9,739 bases of DNA from Anaerolineae bacterium (GCA_003694235.1 RFKO01000289.1:1-9739); one strand, 5' to 3'; positions 1-7,916 are shown, counted from the stretch's first letter. Numbers and translations are program-made. The notes: generated from the sequence alone by a model not told the origin.

Positions 1-1
1 C

Positions 2-1885
2 AAATCCGAGGCTGTGTTGCTTTTCGAGCAGCGTGCCCTTCAAGCCAATCCTGCCTTTGAATCCAATCCGTATGTGCCGCGCATCTGCGCTGCTCTGGGA
101 GGGCATCCTCTGGCCATCGAGCTGGCCGCTGCGCTGACGGCCTATTTCCCCTGCGAGGAAATCTTTGCCCGCCTCCAGGATGGCCTGGGCGAGGTGTTGT
201 CCCCTGTCGATCGCCAGTACAGCCTGCATACCATGCTCGAGAGCGCGCTGGCGGTGCTCGATGAGGAAGAGCGGGCTGCTTTCCGCAATCTGACCATCTT
301 TCGGGGCGGATTCAGCCTGGAGGCGGCCCGCCACGTCGTTGGCCTCGCGCCGCGGGTGATCGCTTCTCTGACCGGCAAATCATTGTTGCGCCGTGTGGCC
401 GGCGGGCGTTACCAGATGCACCCTCTTTTGCGGCGGTATGGAGAGCAGTTGCGCCGCCGCGACCCGCAGGCCGATCGCACTTTGCAGCGAGCGCACAGCC
501 GTTATTTTGCCGATTTCCTATTCCGTCGCCGTGAGGTGTTTCGCGGTGATCCTGAGCTTTTGTATGAGATTGAATCCGAGTTTGGGAACATCCATCAGGC
601 CTGGCGATGGGCGCTTGAACAGGTTGATGCCGCGCTCATCGATCGCTCCGCCGATACGTTGGGCATGGTCTACTGTCTGCGCGGGCGGTACCAACTGGGG
701 GAAGAAGAATACAGCAGGGCCGCGGCCGGCCTGCGGCGCCGTCTGTCCGAAGCCGGTTCTGCTGAAGCGGGGCAAATCCGCCTGGCGCTCGCCCGCGTGC
801 TGGGTTGGCAGGGTGAGTTCCGACTGGATCGGGGGGAATACGCTGCGGCGCAAGGTTTTCTGGAGGAGAGCGTGGCGCTCTTTCGCGACCTCGAGCGCAC
901 GCTGGATGCCGCCTGGCGACTCCATGACCTGGGGACAAGCCAGATGCAGCAGGGGGCGCTCCTGGATGCGGCGCGTTGCTTTGAAGAAAGCCTGAGCATC
1001 TTCCAATCGGCGGATGAGGAGAACGGCGCTGCTCTCTGTCTGCAATCGCTGGGCACGTTGGCTGCGTTGCGGGGTCAGTATGCACAGGCGCAGGAGCGCT
1101 ACGTCGAAAGCCTGCGTCGCTATCGGCGTGTTGGCGATGCCTATGGTGTTGCGGAGGCTTTGTATAGCCTGGGGGAGATGGCGCGTCTGCGGGGAGATTA
1201 TGCCGCAGCCCGCGGCTACTTCTCTGAAAGTTTGCAGGGGTATGCCGAGATATCATCTCAGCACGGCGTGGCCCGCTGTTATGAGCAGCTTGGCCATCTG
1301 GCGCGCCTTCAGGGGGAATATCGGCAGGCGCGGGACGATCATCAGCGTAGTCTGTCGCTCTATGAGGAAATGGGGGAGCGCGATGGAATGGCCTCGGCGC
1401 TTGTTGCCCTGGGGATGGACGCTTTTCACAGGGGGGAGCACGCCCGGGCGATGGCGTATTGCGAAGAGGGGCTGCGCCTTTTTCAGGAAATCGGGCACCG
1501 GCGCGGCGTGGTCTCCGCCTTGACTTGCCTGGGGCGAATCCAGACGGCTATGGGTGAAGATGCCCGGGCGGGGGAGCTGCTGCGCCAGGCGCTGCAAATC
1601 GCTCGCGAAATTGAAACCACTCCCCAGCTGATGGAAGCGTTACTCGCGGTTGCCCATTGGCTGGTAGCGCGCCAGCATTTCGGCCGCGCCGCGGAGGTCA
1701 TCGCCCTGCTGTTGCACGAGAAGGGCGTCCCTCGCGAAGTGCAGCAAGAGGCTCAAAGCCTGTCCCACCGGCTGGCAGAGGAACTCTCCCCTCCGCGATT
1801 TGGTGATAGGGTAGAAGATGAAATGCACTGTGACCCGCGCGCCCTGCTCGCAAGAATAGAGACTGCATTCCTACTGGACGAATGA
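2..1885 (+). CDS. NB-ARC/AfsR-MalT-like regulatory ATPase with TPR array, C-terminal part (5' partial)
   Basis: The reading frame is open to the left edge and lacks its start, so only about 627 C-terminal residues are visible. Numbered from the GTG codon at 14, the order is as follows. A SEAVLLFEQRA segment and GGHPLAIELAAA (29-40) match the sensor/GLPLA region of STAND ATPases. TMLESALAVLDEEERAAF and FRGGFSLEAA (73-105) match the helical and winged-helix region after it, and HPLLRRYGEQL (136-146) continues it. From about 215 to 580 there are TPR-like helical pairs, with L-G-x6-G repeating at exactly 40-residue steps (glycines at 274, 314, 354, 394, 434, 474, 514). Relatives are usually signal-integrating transcription regulators or cyclase-linked proteins with an N-terminal output domain; here that domain is off-window. 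No C-terminal LuxR-type HTH follows the TPRs. The P-loop is also outside the window, so the ATPase label rests on the flanking motifs. The ligand and targets are unknown. Confidence 0.85.
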   Translation, partial: KSEAVLLFEQRALQANPAFESNPYVPRICAALGGHPLAIELAAALTAYFPCEEIFARLQDGLGEVLSPVDRQYSLHTMLESALAVLDEEERAAFRNLTIFRGGFSLEAARHVVGLAPRVIASLTGKSLLRRVAGGRYQMHPLLRRYGEQLRRRDPQADRTLQRAHSRYFADFLFRRREVFRGDPELLYEIESEFGNIHQAWRWALEQVDAALIDRSADTLGMVYCLRGRYQLGEEEYSRAAAGLRRRLSEAGSAEAGQIRLALARVLGWQGEFRLDRGEYAAAQGFLEESVALFRDLERTLDAAWRLHDLGTSQMQQGALLDAARCFEESLSIFQSADEENGAALCLQSLGTLAALRGQYAQAQERYVESLRRYRRVGDAYGVAEALYSLGEMARLRGDYAAARGYFSESLQGYAEISSQHGVARCYEQLGHLARLQGEYRQARDDHQRSLSLYEEMGERDGMASALVALGMDAFHRGEHARAMAYCEEGLRLFQEIGHRRGVVSALTCLGRIQTAMGEDARAGELLRQALQIAREIETTPQLMEALLAVAHWLVARQHFGRAAEVIALLLHEKGVPREVQQEAQSLSHRLAEELSPPRFGDRVEDEMHCDPRALLARIETAFLLDE

Positions 1886-1903
1886 ATCTCCCTGTGATAT
1901 ACT
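1875..1903 (+). promoter_or_regulatory. Predicted sigma70-type promoter of rpsB operon
   Basis: A -35-like TGGACG (1875-1880) and a -10 TATACT (1898-1903) are separated by 17 bp. A TG at 1895-1896 gives an extended -10. The -35 overlaps the last codons of the upstream TPR gene. Transcription would start near 1910 and leave a leader of roughly 130 nt before rpsB. Confidence 0.6.
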
Positions 1904-1951
1904 CCCGCCCGGTCTCGCTGCGGCGGGATACATCACTATCACGCACGCTCT

Positions 1952-2000
1952 CTGACCTCTCGGGGCGTGCCGCGGGGGTGAAAAGCGGTTCCCGGGTCAG
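1952..2000 (+). promoter_or_regulatory. Structured 5' leader hairpin of rpsB mRNA (candidate autoregulatory element)
   Basis: CTGACC (1952-1957) pairs with GGTCAG (1995-2000), and CGGG (1961-1964) with CCCG (1991-1994), leaving a 3-nt bulge. GCCGC (1969-1973) pairs with GCGGT (1985-1989) inside. An alternative hairpin, GCACGC (1943-1948) with GCGTGC (1965-1970), overlaps it, so the two are mutually exclusive. S2 mRNA leaders bind S2 for feedback in several bacteria, so a similar role is plausible but is only an inference. It matches no named leader motif that I recognise. Confidence 0.4.
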
Positions 2001-2038
2001 GATTGAGGAGAGCGGAGGACAAACGCAAGGAGAATACC

Positions 2039-2965
2039 ATGCCTGTTGTTACCATGAAAGAGCTCCTGGAGAGCGGGGTTCACTTCGGCCATCGCACGCA
2101 TCGCTGGCATCCCAAGATGAAGCCGTACATCTTCACGGAGCGCAATAACATCCATATCATTGACCTGGAGCAAACGCTTAAAGAGCTGGAACGCGCCTAT
2201 GCCCTGGTGCGCGATACCGTGGCCGAGGGCGGCAGTGTGCTGTTTGTGGGCACCAAACGCCAGGCGCAGGATATCATCATCCAGGAAGCCACCCGCTGCG
2301 GTATGCCGCATGTCACCCATCGCTGGCTGGGTGGTACGCTGACCAACTGGGAGACCATCCGGCAACGCGTGAACGAGCTCAAACGGCTGGAACGCATGCG
2401 CGACCAGGGCGAGTTCGACATGCTGACCAAGAAGGAGGCGCTGGACCAGACCCGCAAGATCGAGCGCCTGGAGTTGATGTTTGGCGGTATCCGCGATATG
2501 GACGGCCTGCCGGATATCCTCTTCGTGGTGGATGTCGGGCGGGAAGAGACCGCGGTGCACGAGGCCAACATCCTGGGGATCCCGGTGGTGGCGATGGTGG
2601 ACACCAATTGCGATCCGCGCAATGTGGATTACGTCATCCCTTCCAACGATGACGCCATCCGGGCGATCAAACTGATCGTCGGCAAGATCGCCGATGCGGT
2701 GCTGGAAGGCAAGGCCATGCGCAAAGATGTGGAAGAGGAAGTGCCGGAAGAAATTCCCGCCGTGCCGTACAGCGAGACCGCTGAGATGAGCGACGAGGAA
2801 TTGCTGGGGGCCTCCACGCTGGCCAAGCTGGAGGAGCAGCGTCAGCAGGCTTCCGCCGGGCAGGCCGAGGCCGAAGAGGAAGGCGACGAAACCCCAGAAG
2901 AAACCGTGGAAGAAACCACAGAAGAAACTGCGGCGGGCGAAGAAGCCGCTCAAGACGAGGAATAA
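2039..2965 (+). CDS. rpsB: 30S ribosomal protein S2
   Basis: S2 sits on the solvent side of the small subunit and is needed to recruit S1 or stabilise the mRNA platform. The protein is 308 residues. It begins [20 protein letters not shown], has the S2 signatures [12 protein letters not shown] (21-32), FVGTKRQAQ (69-77), [10 protein letters not shown] (95-104) and the region [18 protein letters not shown] (159-176), and its core ends near 225. The start ATG has AAGGAG (2027-2032) six bases upstream. In-frame upstream codons lie in the leader and lack such a site. The C-terminal 80 or so residues are a Glu-rich tail not found in the roughly 240-residue E. coli protein; its end is a 4-residue E-T-x-E repeat. 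The gene is first in a cluster with tsf, 6 bases before its start codon, as in most bacteria. Confidence 0.97.
   Translation: MPVVTMKELLESGVHFGHRTHRWHPKMKPYIFTERNNIHIIDLEQTLKELERAYALVRDTVAEGGSVLFVGTKRQAQDIIIQEATRCGMPHVTHRWLGGTLTNWETIRQRVNELKRLERMRDQGEFDMLTKKEALDQTRKIERLELMFGGIRDMDGLPDILFVVDVGREETAVHEANILGIPVVAMVDTNCDPRNVDYVIPSNDDAIRAIKLIVGKIADAVLEGKAMRKDVEEEVPEEIPAVPYSETAEMSDEELLGASTLAKLEEQRQQASAGQAEAEEEGDETPEETVEETTEETAAGEEAAQDEE
2888..2935 (+). repeat. 12-bp tandem repeat coding the acidic tail of S2
   Basis: Units GAAACCCCAGAA (2888-2899), GAAACCGTGGAA (2900-2911), GAAACCACAGAA (2912-2923) and a degenerate GAAACTGCGGCG (2924-2935) lie head to tail and in frame. They encode [12 protein letters not shown] and ETAA. 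Units are a multiple of 3 bp, so copy-number change would keep the frame. Confidence 0.75.
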
Positions 2966-2971
2966 GAAACG

Positions 2972-3577
2972 ATGAGTATTACTTCCAAAGATATCAAAGC
3001 CCTGCGCGAACAGACCGGCGCCGGCTTTATGGACTGCAAAAAGGCGCTGGAGGATAGCAACGGCGATTTCGAGAAAGCGGTTGAGTTCCTGCGCAAAAAG
3101 GGTTTGGCGCAGGCGGCCAAGCGCGCCGAGCGGGAAGCCTCCGAGGGCGTGTTGGAACTGTACAACCACGGCGATGGCCGCGTGGGCGTGATGGTCGAAG
3201 TTAACTGCGAGACCGATTTCGTCGCCCGCTCGGAGAAGTTCCGCGAGTTTGCCCACGAGATTGCTTTGCAGATCGCGGCCATGTCCCCTCGCTGGGTGTC
3301 GGAAGACGAAATCCCGCCCGAAGTCCTGGAGAAAGAGCGCGAGATTGCGCGCGAGCGTGCTTTGCAGGAAGGTAAGCCGGAGAAAGTGCTTGACCGTATC
3401 GTCGAAGGGCGGGTGGAGAAATTCAAGGATCAGTTTGTTCTGCTGCGCCAGCCCTACATCCGCGATGACAAGATTACCATTCAACAGTACCTGCATGAGA
3501 ACATCGCCAGTATCGGCGAAAACATTGTCATCCGACGTTTTGTGCGCTGGGCGCTGGGAGAAACCAGTCAATCCTGA
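2972..3577 (+). CDS. tsf: Elongation factor Ts, short form
   Basis: EF-Ts is the guanine-nucleotide exchange factor that recycles EF-Tu-GDP to EF-Tu-GTP in the cytoplasm. The protein is 201 residues. The N-terminal UBA-like domain (about 4-42) carries LREQTGAGFMDCKKAL (11-26), and the EF-Tu-contacting NCETDFVARS (78-87) follows. The total length matches the short Thermus-type EF-Ts (about 196) rather than E. coli (283), so one core subdomain is reduced. The ATG lies 6 bases after the rpsB stop. Its Shine-Dalgarno GAGG (2957-2960) lies inside the rpsB tail, which suggests coupled translation. The stop is followed at once by a hairpin terminator. Confidence 0.97.
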   Translation: MSITSKDIKALREQTGAGFMDCKKALEDSNGDFEKAVEFLRKKGLAQAAKRAEREASEGVLELYNHGDGRVGVMVEVNCETDFVARSEKFREFAHEIALQIAAMSPRWVSEDEIPPEVLEKEREIARERALQEGKPEKVLDRIVEGRVEKFKDQFVLLRQPYIRDDKITIQQYLHENIASIGENIVIRRFVRWALGETSQS

Positions 3578-3584
3578 CGATTCG

Positions 3585-3610
3585 AGGCCAACCGCTCCGG
3601 TTGGCCTTTT
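3585..3610 (+). terminator. Rho-independent terminator/attenuator between tsf and pyrH
   Basis: A perfect 9-bp stem GGCCAACCG (3586-3594) and CGGTTGGCC (3598-3606), with loop CTC, is followed by TTTT (3607-3610). The U tract is short, and only 23 bases separate it from the pyrH start with no visible promoter. Leaky termination that lowers downstream expression is more likely than a full stop. Confidence 0.8.
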
Positions 3611-3627
3611 GCTATACGAGGAGGTGA

Positions 3628-4353
<726 letters not shown>

Positions 4354-4360
4354 GGAACAG

Positions 4361-4398
4361 GGCCGGAGGTGTGAGCGCCTTCGGCCTGACTTCTTTTT
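4361..4398 (+). terminator. Rho-independent terminator after pyrH
   Basis: GGCCGGAGG (4361-4369) pairs with CCTTCGGCC (4378-4386) through one G-U, with an 8-nt loop. TGACTTCTTTTT follows. The U run begins several bases after the stem, so termination may be partial. A promoter for frr follows directly. Confidence 0.65.
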
Positions 4399-4419
4399 GG
4401 CAGGGGGGCATGGTACAAT
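4391..4419 (+). promoter_or_regulatory. Predicted extended -10 promoter of frr-uppS-cdsA
   Basis: TGGTACAAT (4411-4419) is an extended -10 element. The -35 position at 17-bp spacing is TTCTTT (4391-4396), a weak match, as expected where an extended -10 compensates. The start would be near 4426, giving a leader of about 40 nt. The proposed -35 overlaps the T-run of the pyrH terminator. Confidence 0.5.
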
Positions 4420-4453
4420 ATCCCCCACCGGAGAAGTTGAACATAGCAGTGTG

Positions 4454-4465
4454 AGGAGGCCTCCT
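4454..4465 (+). promoter_or_regulatory. Palindromic ribosome binding site of frr
   Basis: AGGAGG (4454-4459) is an ideal Shine-Dalgarno placed 6 bases before the ATG. Its exact complement CCTCCT (4460-4465) fills the spacer, making a 12-bp perfect palindrome. The second half equals the anti-Shine-Dalgarno core of 16S rRNA, so it could mask the site. Confidence 0.7.
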
Positions 4466-5023
4466 ATGATTGATGAACTGTATCAGGATGCAAAATCTCG
4501 CATGAAAAGCGCAGTACATGCCCTGGAGGAGGATTTGATTGCCATTCGCACCGGCCGGGCTAACCCCGCGCTGGTGGAGAAGCTTTCTGTGGAGTATTAC
4601 GGCGCTCCCACGCCCTTGCAGCAACTGGCCAGCATCGGCGTGCCGGAGCCTCGCACGCTGCTCATCCGCCCTTTCGACCCCTCGACGTTGAAGAGCATCG
4701 AGAAGGCTATTCTGGCCTCCGATCTGGGGTTGACGCCCAACAGCGACGGCAAAGTCATCCGCCTGAACCTGCCGCCGTTGACCCAAGAGCGCCGCGAGGA
4801 ACTGGTGCGAATGGTAGGGCATCGTGTAGAAGAAGCGCGCGTGGCGGTACGAAATATCCGCCGCGACGTGAACAAAGACTTGCACGAGTACGAGGACGAG
4901 GGCCTGATTTCGGAAGATGAGCGCATTCGCGCGGAGAAAAAAGTGCAGGAACTCACTGATGAGTTTATTGAGGAGATCGATAAAATCGGTGAACGAAAAG
5001 AGAAAGAGATTCGTGAGGTCTGA
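4466..5023 (+). CDS. frr: Ribosome recycling factor
   Basis: RRF acts with EF-G to split the post-termination ribosome complex. The protein is 185 residues, identical in length to the E. coli protein. Visible signatures are [12 protein letters not shown] (27-38), [12 protein letters not shown] (44-55), [20 protein letters not shown] (91-110) and [11 protein letters not shown] (129-139). The last 40 residues are the highly charged helix of the three-helix bundle. The ATG at 4466 was chosen because it follows the AGGAGG site at good spacing and gives the family N-terminus; the upstream in-frame stretch lies in the promoter and leader. It has its own likely promoter and is followed 17 bases later by uppS. 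Confidence 0.97.
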   Translation: MIDELYQDAKSRMKSAVHALEEDLIAIRTGRANPALVEKLSVEYYGAPTPLQQLASIGVPEPRTLLIRPFDPSTLKSIEKAILASDLGLTPNSDGKVIRLNLPPLTQERREELVRMVGHRVEEARVAVRNIRRDVNKDLHEYEDEGLISEDERIRAEKKVQELTDEFIEEIDKIGERKEKEIREV

Positions 5024-5040
5024 TCTCACTGTGAGGGTGC

Positions 5041-5775
5041 ATGTCTGAAGAAACCCCTTCCCTGCCATCGAAGATACCGCGTCACATCGCCATCATCATG
5101 GATGGAAACGGGCGCTGGGCGCTGGCGCGCGGCCTGCCGCGGCTGGCCGGTCATCGCGCCGGGACGGAGAATCTGCGCCGTATCGTGGAAGCCTGTGTTG
5201 AGTTCGGCGTGGAGTATCTGACCCTGTACGCTTTTTCCACCGAAAACTGGGGACGCCCTCCCGAAGAAGTGCGCGGCCTGATGCGTATTCTGGAAGATGT
5301 GATCGACCGCGAGTTGAAGAACCTGCATGAAAACGGCGTGCAAATCCGACACATTGGCCGCCTGGATCGCATCAAGCCCTCGCTCAAGCGCAAAGTGCTT
5401 GATGCGATAGAAACCACCAGGAACAACAAGCGCCTGGTGCTTTGCGTGGCCTTCAATTACGGCGGGCGGGATGAAATCGTCTGTGCCATCCAGCGCATCA
5501 TCAAAGACAAAATTCCGCCGGAAGAAGTCACGGTTGACCTGGTCAATCAATACCTGTTTACTGCGGGTGTGCCCGATCCCGATTTGATCATCCGCACCTC
5601 GGGAGAGTTGCGCGGCAGCAATTTCCTCATCTGGCAGGGGGCGTATGCTGAGTGGTATTTCACCCCCACCTATTGGCCGGATTTCGGCAAAGAAGAGTTG
5701 CGCGAGGCGATCTGGGAATACAGCCGGCGCAACCGTCGTTTCGGTCAGGTGCCCGCGCCAGAGGAGGAAGGTTAG
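5041..5775 (+). CDS. uppS: Undecaprenyl diphosphate synthase (cis-prenyltransferase)
   Basis: UppS adds isopentenyl units in cis to farnesyl diphosphate and makes the C55 lipid carrier for peptidoglycan and other envelope polymers. It has 244 residues, close to the usual 240-255. Motifs are [13 protein letters not shown] (15-27) with the catalytic Asp21, FSTENW (65-70), FNYGGRDEI (138-146), RTSGELR (185-191) and the region [15 protein letters not shown] (193-207). The usual Leu/Ile before SNF is Gly192, a mild oddity. The Shine-Dalgarno GAGGG (5033-5037) lies only 3 bases before the ATG, closer than normal, and overlaps a CTCAC-T-GTGAG palindrome (5025-5035). No better start is visible. The chain length of the product cannot be read with certainty; a shorter cis-polyprenyl diphosphate is possible. 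Confidence 0.95.
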   Translation: MSEETPSLPSKIPRHIAIIMDGNGRWALARGLPRLAGHRAGTENLRRIVEACVEFGVEYLTLYAFSTENWGRPPEEVRGLMRILEDVIDRELKNLHENGVQIRHIGRLDRIKPSLKRKVLDAIETTRNNKRLVLCVAFNYGGRDEIVCAIQRIIKDKIPPEEVTVDLVNQYLFTAGVPDPDLIIRTSGELRGSNFLIWQGAYAEWYFTPTYWPDFGKEELREAIWEYSRRNRRFGQVPAPEEEG

Positions 5776-5779
5776 CCGC

Positions 5780-6601
5780 ATGCTGCGTCAGCGGGTGTTG
5801 GTTGTCGTGGTGCTGTTGCCGGTGGGGTTGTGGGCAATTTATTGGGGCGGTTGGCTGTATGCGCTGGTGGTCGCCATTTTGTTGGGGCTGGCGAGCTGGG
5901 AGTTTGGGGGGTTGTTCGCGCAGGCCGGCCTGCAACCGGCGCGCGTTCTGATGACGCTGGCTTCGCTGGCGCTTTTGGGCGCCGCTGCTCTGGAGAGACT
6001 GGACGTTTTGCCTGTTGTATTGGGGGGTGCCACTTTGCTGCTGATGAGCTATCACATGCTCCGTTATGAGCGCGGGCGGGATCAGGCAGCCACCGATTTC
6101 GCCGTCTCGTTGAGCGGGGTGGTGTACATTGGCCTTTTAGGCGCGTACCTGATCGCAGTGCGGCAACTCCCCGACGGTCTCTGGTGGGTGTTGGTGGTGC
6201 TTCCATCTATCTGGGTGGCCGATTCGGCAGCGTATTTCATCGGCAAAGCGTGGGGACGGCATCGCCTCAGCCCACGGCTTAGCCCAAAGAAGACCTGGGA
6301 GGGGTACCTTGCCGGGGTGTTGGCCGGGTTGCTGGGCGGAGCGGGATTTGCTGCGCTTTGGAACGCCCTGGGGGCGGATGCTCTTACGCTGAGCGCAGCG
6401 CGTGGCGCCTGGTTGGGGTTGTTTCTCTCTGTGCTGGCGCCGTTGGGCGACCTGGGCGAGAGCATGGTCAAACGCCAGGTTGGCGCCAAAGATTCCAGCC
6501 ACCTGATCCCTGGGCATGGCGGCGCCTTCGACCGGGTCGATTCCTGGTTGTGGGCCGGCTTCCTGGGCTATTTTTTCATTCGATATGTGTTCTTAGGGTG
6601 A
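5780..6601 (+). CDS. cdsA: Phosphatidate cytidylyltransferase (CDP-diacylglycerol synthase)
   Basis: CdsA is a membrane enzyme that converts phosphatidic acid and CTP into CDP-diacylglycerol, the precursor of bacterial phospholipids. The 273-residue protein is mostly hydrophobic with about eight predicted membrane segments, the first two at about 5-22 and 25-45. Conserved motifs are WVADSAAYFIGK (145-156), SPKKTWEG (168-175), and the family signature from S228 to D254, with key parts SMVKRQVGAKD, PGHGGAFDRVD. The start at 5780 follows GAGGAGGAAGG (5761-5771) and lies 4 bases after the uppS stop, so translation is probably coupled. Upstream in-frame codons would overlap uppS heavily and were not used. 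A strong terminator begins within 5 bases of the stop codon, marking it as the last gene of this cluster. Confidence 0.95.
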   Translation: MLRQRVLVVVVLLPVGLWAIYWGGWLYALVVAILLGLASWEFGGLFAQAGLQPARVLMTLASLALLGAAALERLDVLPVVLGGATLLLMSYHMLRYERGRDQAATDFAVSLSGVVYIGLLGAYLIAVRQLPDGLWWVLVVLPSIWVADSAAYFIGKAWGRHRLSPRLSPKKTWEGYLAGVLAGLLGGAGFAALWNALGADALTLSAARGAWLGLFLSVLAPLGDLGESMVKRQVGAKDSSHLIPGHGGAFDRVDSWLWAGFLGYFFIRYVFLG

Positions 6602-6605
6602 ATTC

Positions 6606-6644
6606 CGCTCCCGGCCGCTCTCCAGGGCTGGGAGCGATTTGTTT
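6606..6644 (+). terminator. Rho-independent terminator after cdsA
   Basis: CGCTCCCGGCC (6606-6616) pairs with GGCTGGGAGCG (6626-6636) through 11 bp including one G-U, with a 9-nt loop. ATTTGTTT follows. The run is interrupted by G. The glpX Shine-Dalgarno begins right after it, with no room for a promoter, so some read-through must feed glpX unless it has a promoter inside cdsA. Confidence 0.8.
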
Positions 6645-6659
6645 GAAGGAGATCAAAGC

Positions 6660-7643
6660 ATGCCCGATAAACCTACTCGTAACCTGGCGCTGGAGCTGGT
6701 GCGCGTGACCGAGGCGGCGGCCCTGGCGGCAGGCCGTTTTATGGGACGCGGCGCCAAAGAGGCTGCCGATAAAGCCGCGGTGGATGCCATGCGCCTGGTG
6801 TTGAATTCCATAGAAATGGACGCTGTGGTCGTGATTGGCGAGGGGGAGAAAGACGAAGCGCCCATGTTGTTCAACGGAGAACGTTTGGGCACTGGCAATC
6901 CGCCGCAGGTGGATATCGCTGTGGATCCTATTGATGGCACCCGGCCGCTGGCGAATGGTTTTTTGAATGCTATTGCCACGGTAGCGGTTTCTCCGCGCGG
7001 GACGATGTTCAACCCCGGGCCGGTGTTTTATATGAACAAGATCGCGGTTGGCCCGGAGGCGCGCGGCGTGATTGACATCGAAGCGCCGGTCAAGGTCAAC
7101 CTGGAACGCATTGCCAAAGCCAAGGAGATGCAGGTCAGTGATCTGACGGTGGTGATCCTCGACCGGCCGCGTCACGCCGAGTTGGTGAAAGAAGTGCGCG
7201 CCTGTGGCGCTCGCATCCGCCTGATTCCGGATGGCGACGTAGCCGGCGCGCTGATGACCGCCTGGCCTGAGGCCGGGATTGACGTGTTGATGGGGATCGG
7301 CGGCACCCCTGAAGGCGTGCTGGCGGCCTGCGCTCTGCGCGGCATGGGTGGAGAAATTCAGGGCAAATTGTTCGCCCGTAGCGAGGCCGAGCGCCGCCAG
7401 GCCGAAGAACTGGGCTACGACTTCGATGCTGTGCTGACCATGGACGACCTGGTCGCCTCGGAAAACACTTTCTTCGCGGCCACGGGCATTACCAACGGCG
7501 AACTGCTGGATGGAGTCAAGTATTACAGCCACGGCGCGCGCACCGACAGCCTGGTCATCCGCGGGACCACCGGCACGGTGCGTGAGATTGTGGCGCGCCA
7601 CAATTTTGATAAACTCAACCCCATCAGCGAGGTCGAGTATTAA
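6660..7643 (+). CDS. glpX: Fructose-1,6-bisphosphatase class II
   Basis: GlpX hydrolyses fructose 1,6-bisphosphate to fructose 6-phosphate, the committed step of gluconeogenesis, in the cytoplasm with Mn2+ or Mg2+. The 327-residue length fits the family (about 320-340). The metal and phosphate site is visible as GEGEKDEAPML (60-70), DIAVDPIDGT (85-94), the DGD at 191-193, and GIGGTPEGV (212-220). FFAATGITNGELLDGV (271-286) and TDSLVIRG (295-302) are further family blocks. The ATG at 6660 has AAGGAG (6646-6651) at 8-base spacing. An upstream in-frame TTG at 6639 lies in the terminator tail and was rejected. Some homologues also act on sedoheptulose 1,7-bisphosphate, which cannot be decided here. 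The stop codon directly abuts the metK promoter. Confidence 0.95.
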   Translation: MPDKPTRNLALELVRVTEAAALAAGRFMGRGAKEAADKAAVDAMRLVLNSIEMDAVVVIGEGEKDEAPMLFNGERLGTGNPPQVDIAVDPIDGTRPLANGFLNAIATVAVSPRGTMFNPGPVFYMNKIAVGPEARGVIDIEAPVKVNLERIAKAKEMQVSDLTVVILDRPRHAELVKEVRACGARIRLIPDGDVAGALMTAWPEAGIDVLMGIGGTPEGVLAACALRGMGGEIQGKLFARSEAERRQAEELGYDFDAVLTMDDLVASENTFFAATGITNGELLDGVKYYSHGARTDSLVIRGTTGTVREIVARHNFDKLNPISEVEY

Positions 7644-7672
7644 TTGACATCATTGGCGGCTTGTGGTAATAT
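7644..7672 (+). promoter_or_regulatory. Promoter of the SAM riboswitch-metK unit
   Basis: A consensus -35 TTGACA (7644-7649), a 17-bp spacer and a -10 TAATAT (7667-7672) with an extended TG at 7664-7665 are present. The -35 starts on the base after the glpX stop. Transcription should begin near 7679, about 30 nt before the aptamer. This is the best promoter in the window. Confidence 0.85.
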
Positions 7673-7706
7673 CCCTCGCCGATAAAAACTGAATAACCCG
7701 CTAGCG

Positions 7707-7834
<128 letters not shown>

Positions 7835-7838
<4 letters not shown>

Positions 7839-7874
7839 GGACTGATCGCTAATTTGTGTGAATCATGCCCCTCT
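7835..7874 (+). promoter_or_regulatory. Antiterminator of the SAM riboswitch
   Basis: AGAGGG (7835-7840), which includes the 3' strand of P1, is complementary to CCCTCT (7869-7874), the 5' half of the terminator stem. C7842 can pair with G7867, and TGAT (7843-7846) with ATCA (7862-7865), extending the helix. Without SAM this fold would block the terminator; with SAM, P1 captures the shared strand. Confidence 0.75.
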
Positions 7875-7893
7875 GCGCTAGAGGGGCATTTTT
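7865..7893 (+). terminator. Riboswitch-controlled terminator before metK
   Basis: A perfect 10-bp stem ATGCCCCTCT (7865-7874) and AGAGGGGCAT (7880-7889), with loop GCGCT, is followed by TTTT (7890-7893). As no other terminator lies between glpX and metK, it should also stop glpX read-through in a SAM-dependent way. Confidence 0.92.
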
Positions 7894-7916
7894 CATCTAA
7901 ATTTACGGAGGTACAA

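Noticed and set aside
1903..1928. TCCCGCC/GGCGGGA inverted repeat as terminator of the TPR gene
   Set aside because: No U run follows, and its left arm lies mostly in the -10 region rather than in the rpsB transcript.
1882..2148. 88-codon plus-strand frame whose ATGA overlaps the TPR gene stop
   Set aside because: It spans the rpsB promoter and leader and overlaps the rpsB start by 110 bases; it has no good ribosome site and an unconvincing composition.
1997..3571. Long minus-strand open frame opposite rpsB and tsf
   Set aside because: It is antisense to two certain genes; its Phe/Gly-rich stretch is just the complement of the S2 acidic tail. GC-biased third positions keep such frames open.
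4397..4402. TTGGCA as -35 of the frr promoter
   Set aside because: Spacing to TACAAT is only 11 bp, too short for sigma70; the extended -10 probably suffices with TTCTTT.
6639..6659. Upstream TTG start for glpX
   Set aside because: It lies in the T-rich tail of the cdsA terminator, before the ribosome site that serves the ATG at 6660.
7854..7916. N-terminal extension of metK from an upstream GTG
   Set aside because: It would be translated from the terminator hairpin; the ATG at 7917 has a proper GGAGG and the family N-terminus.
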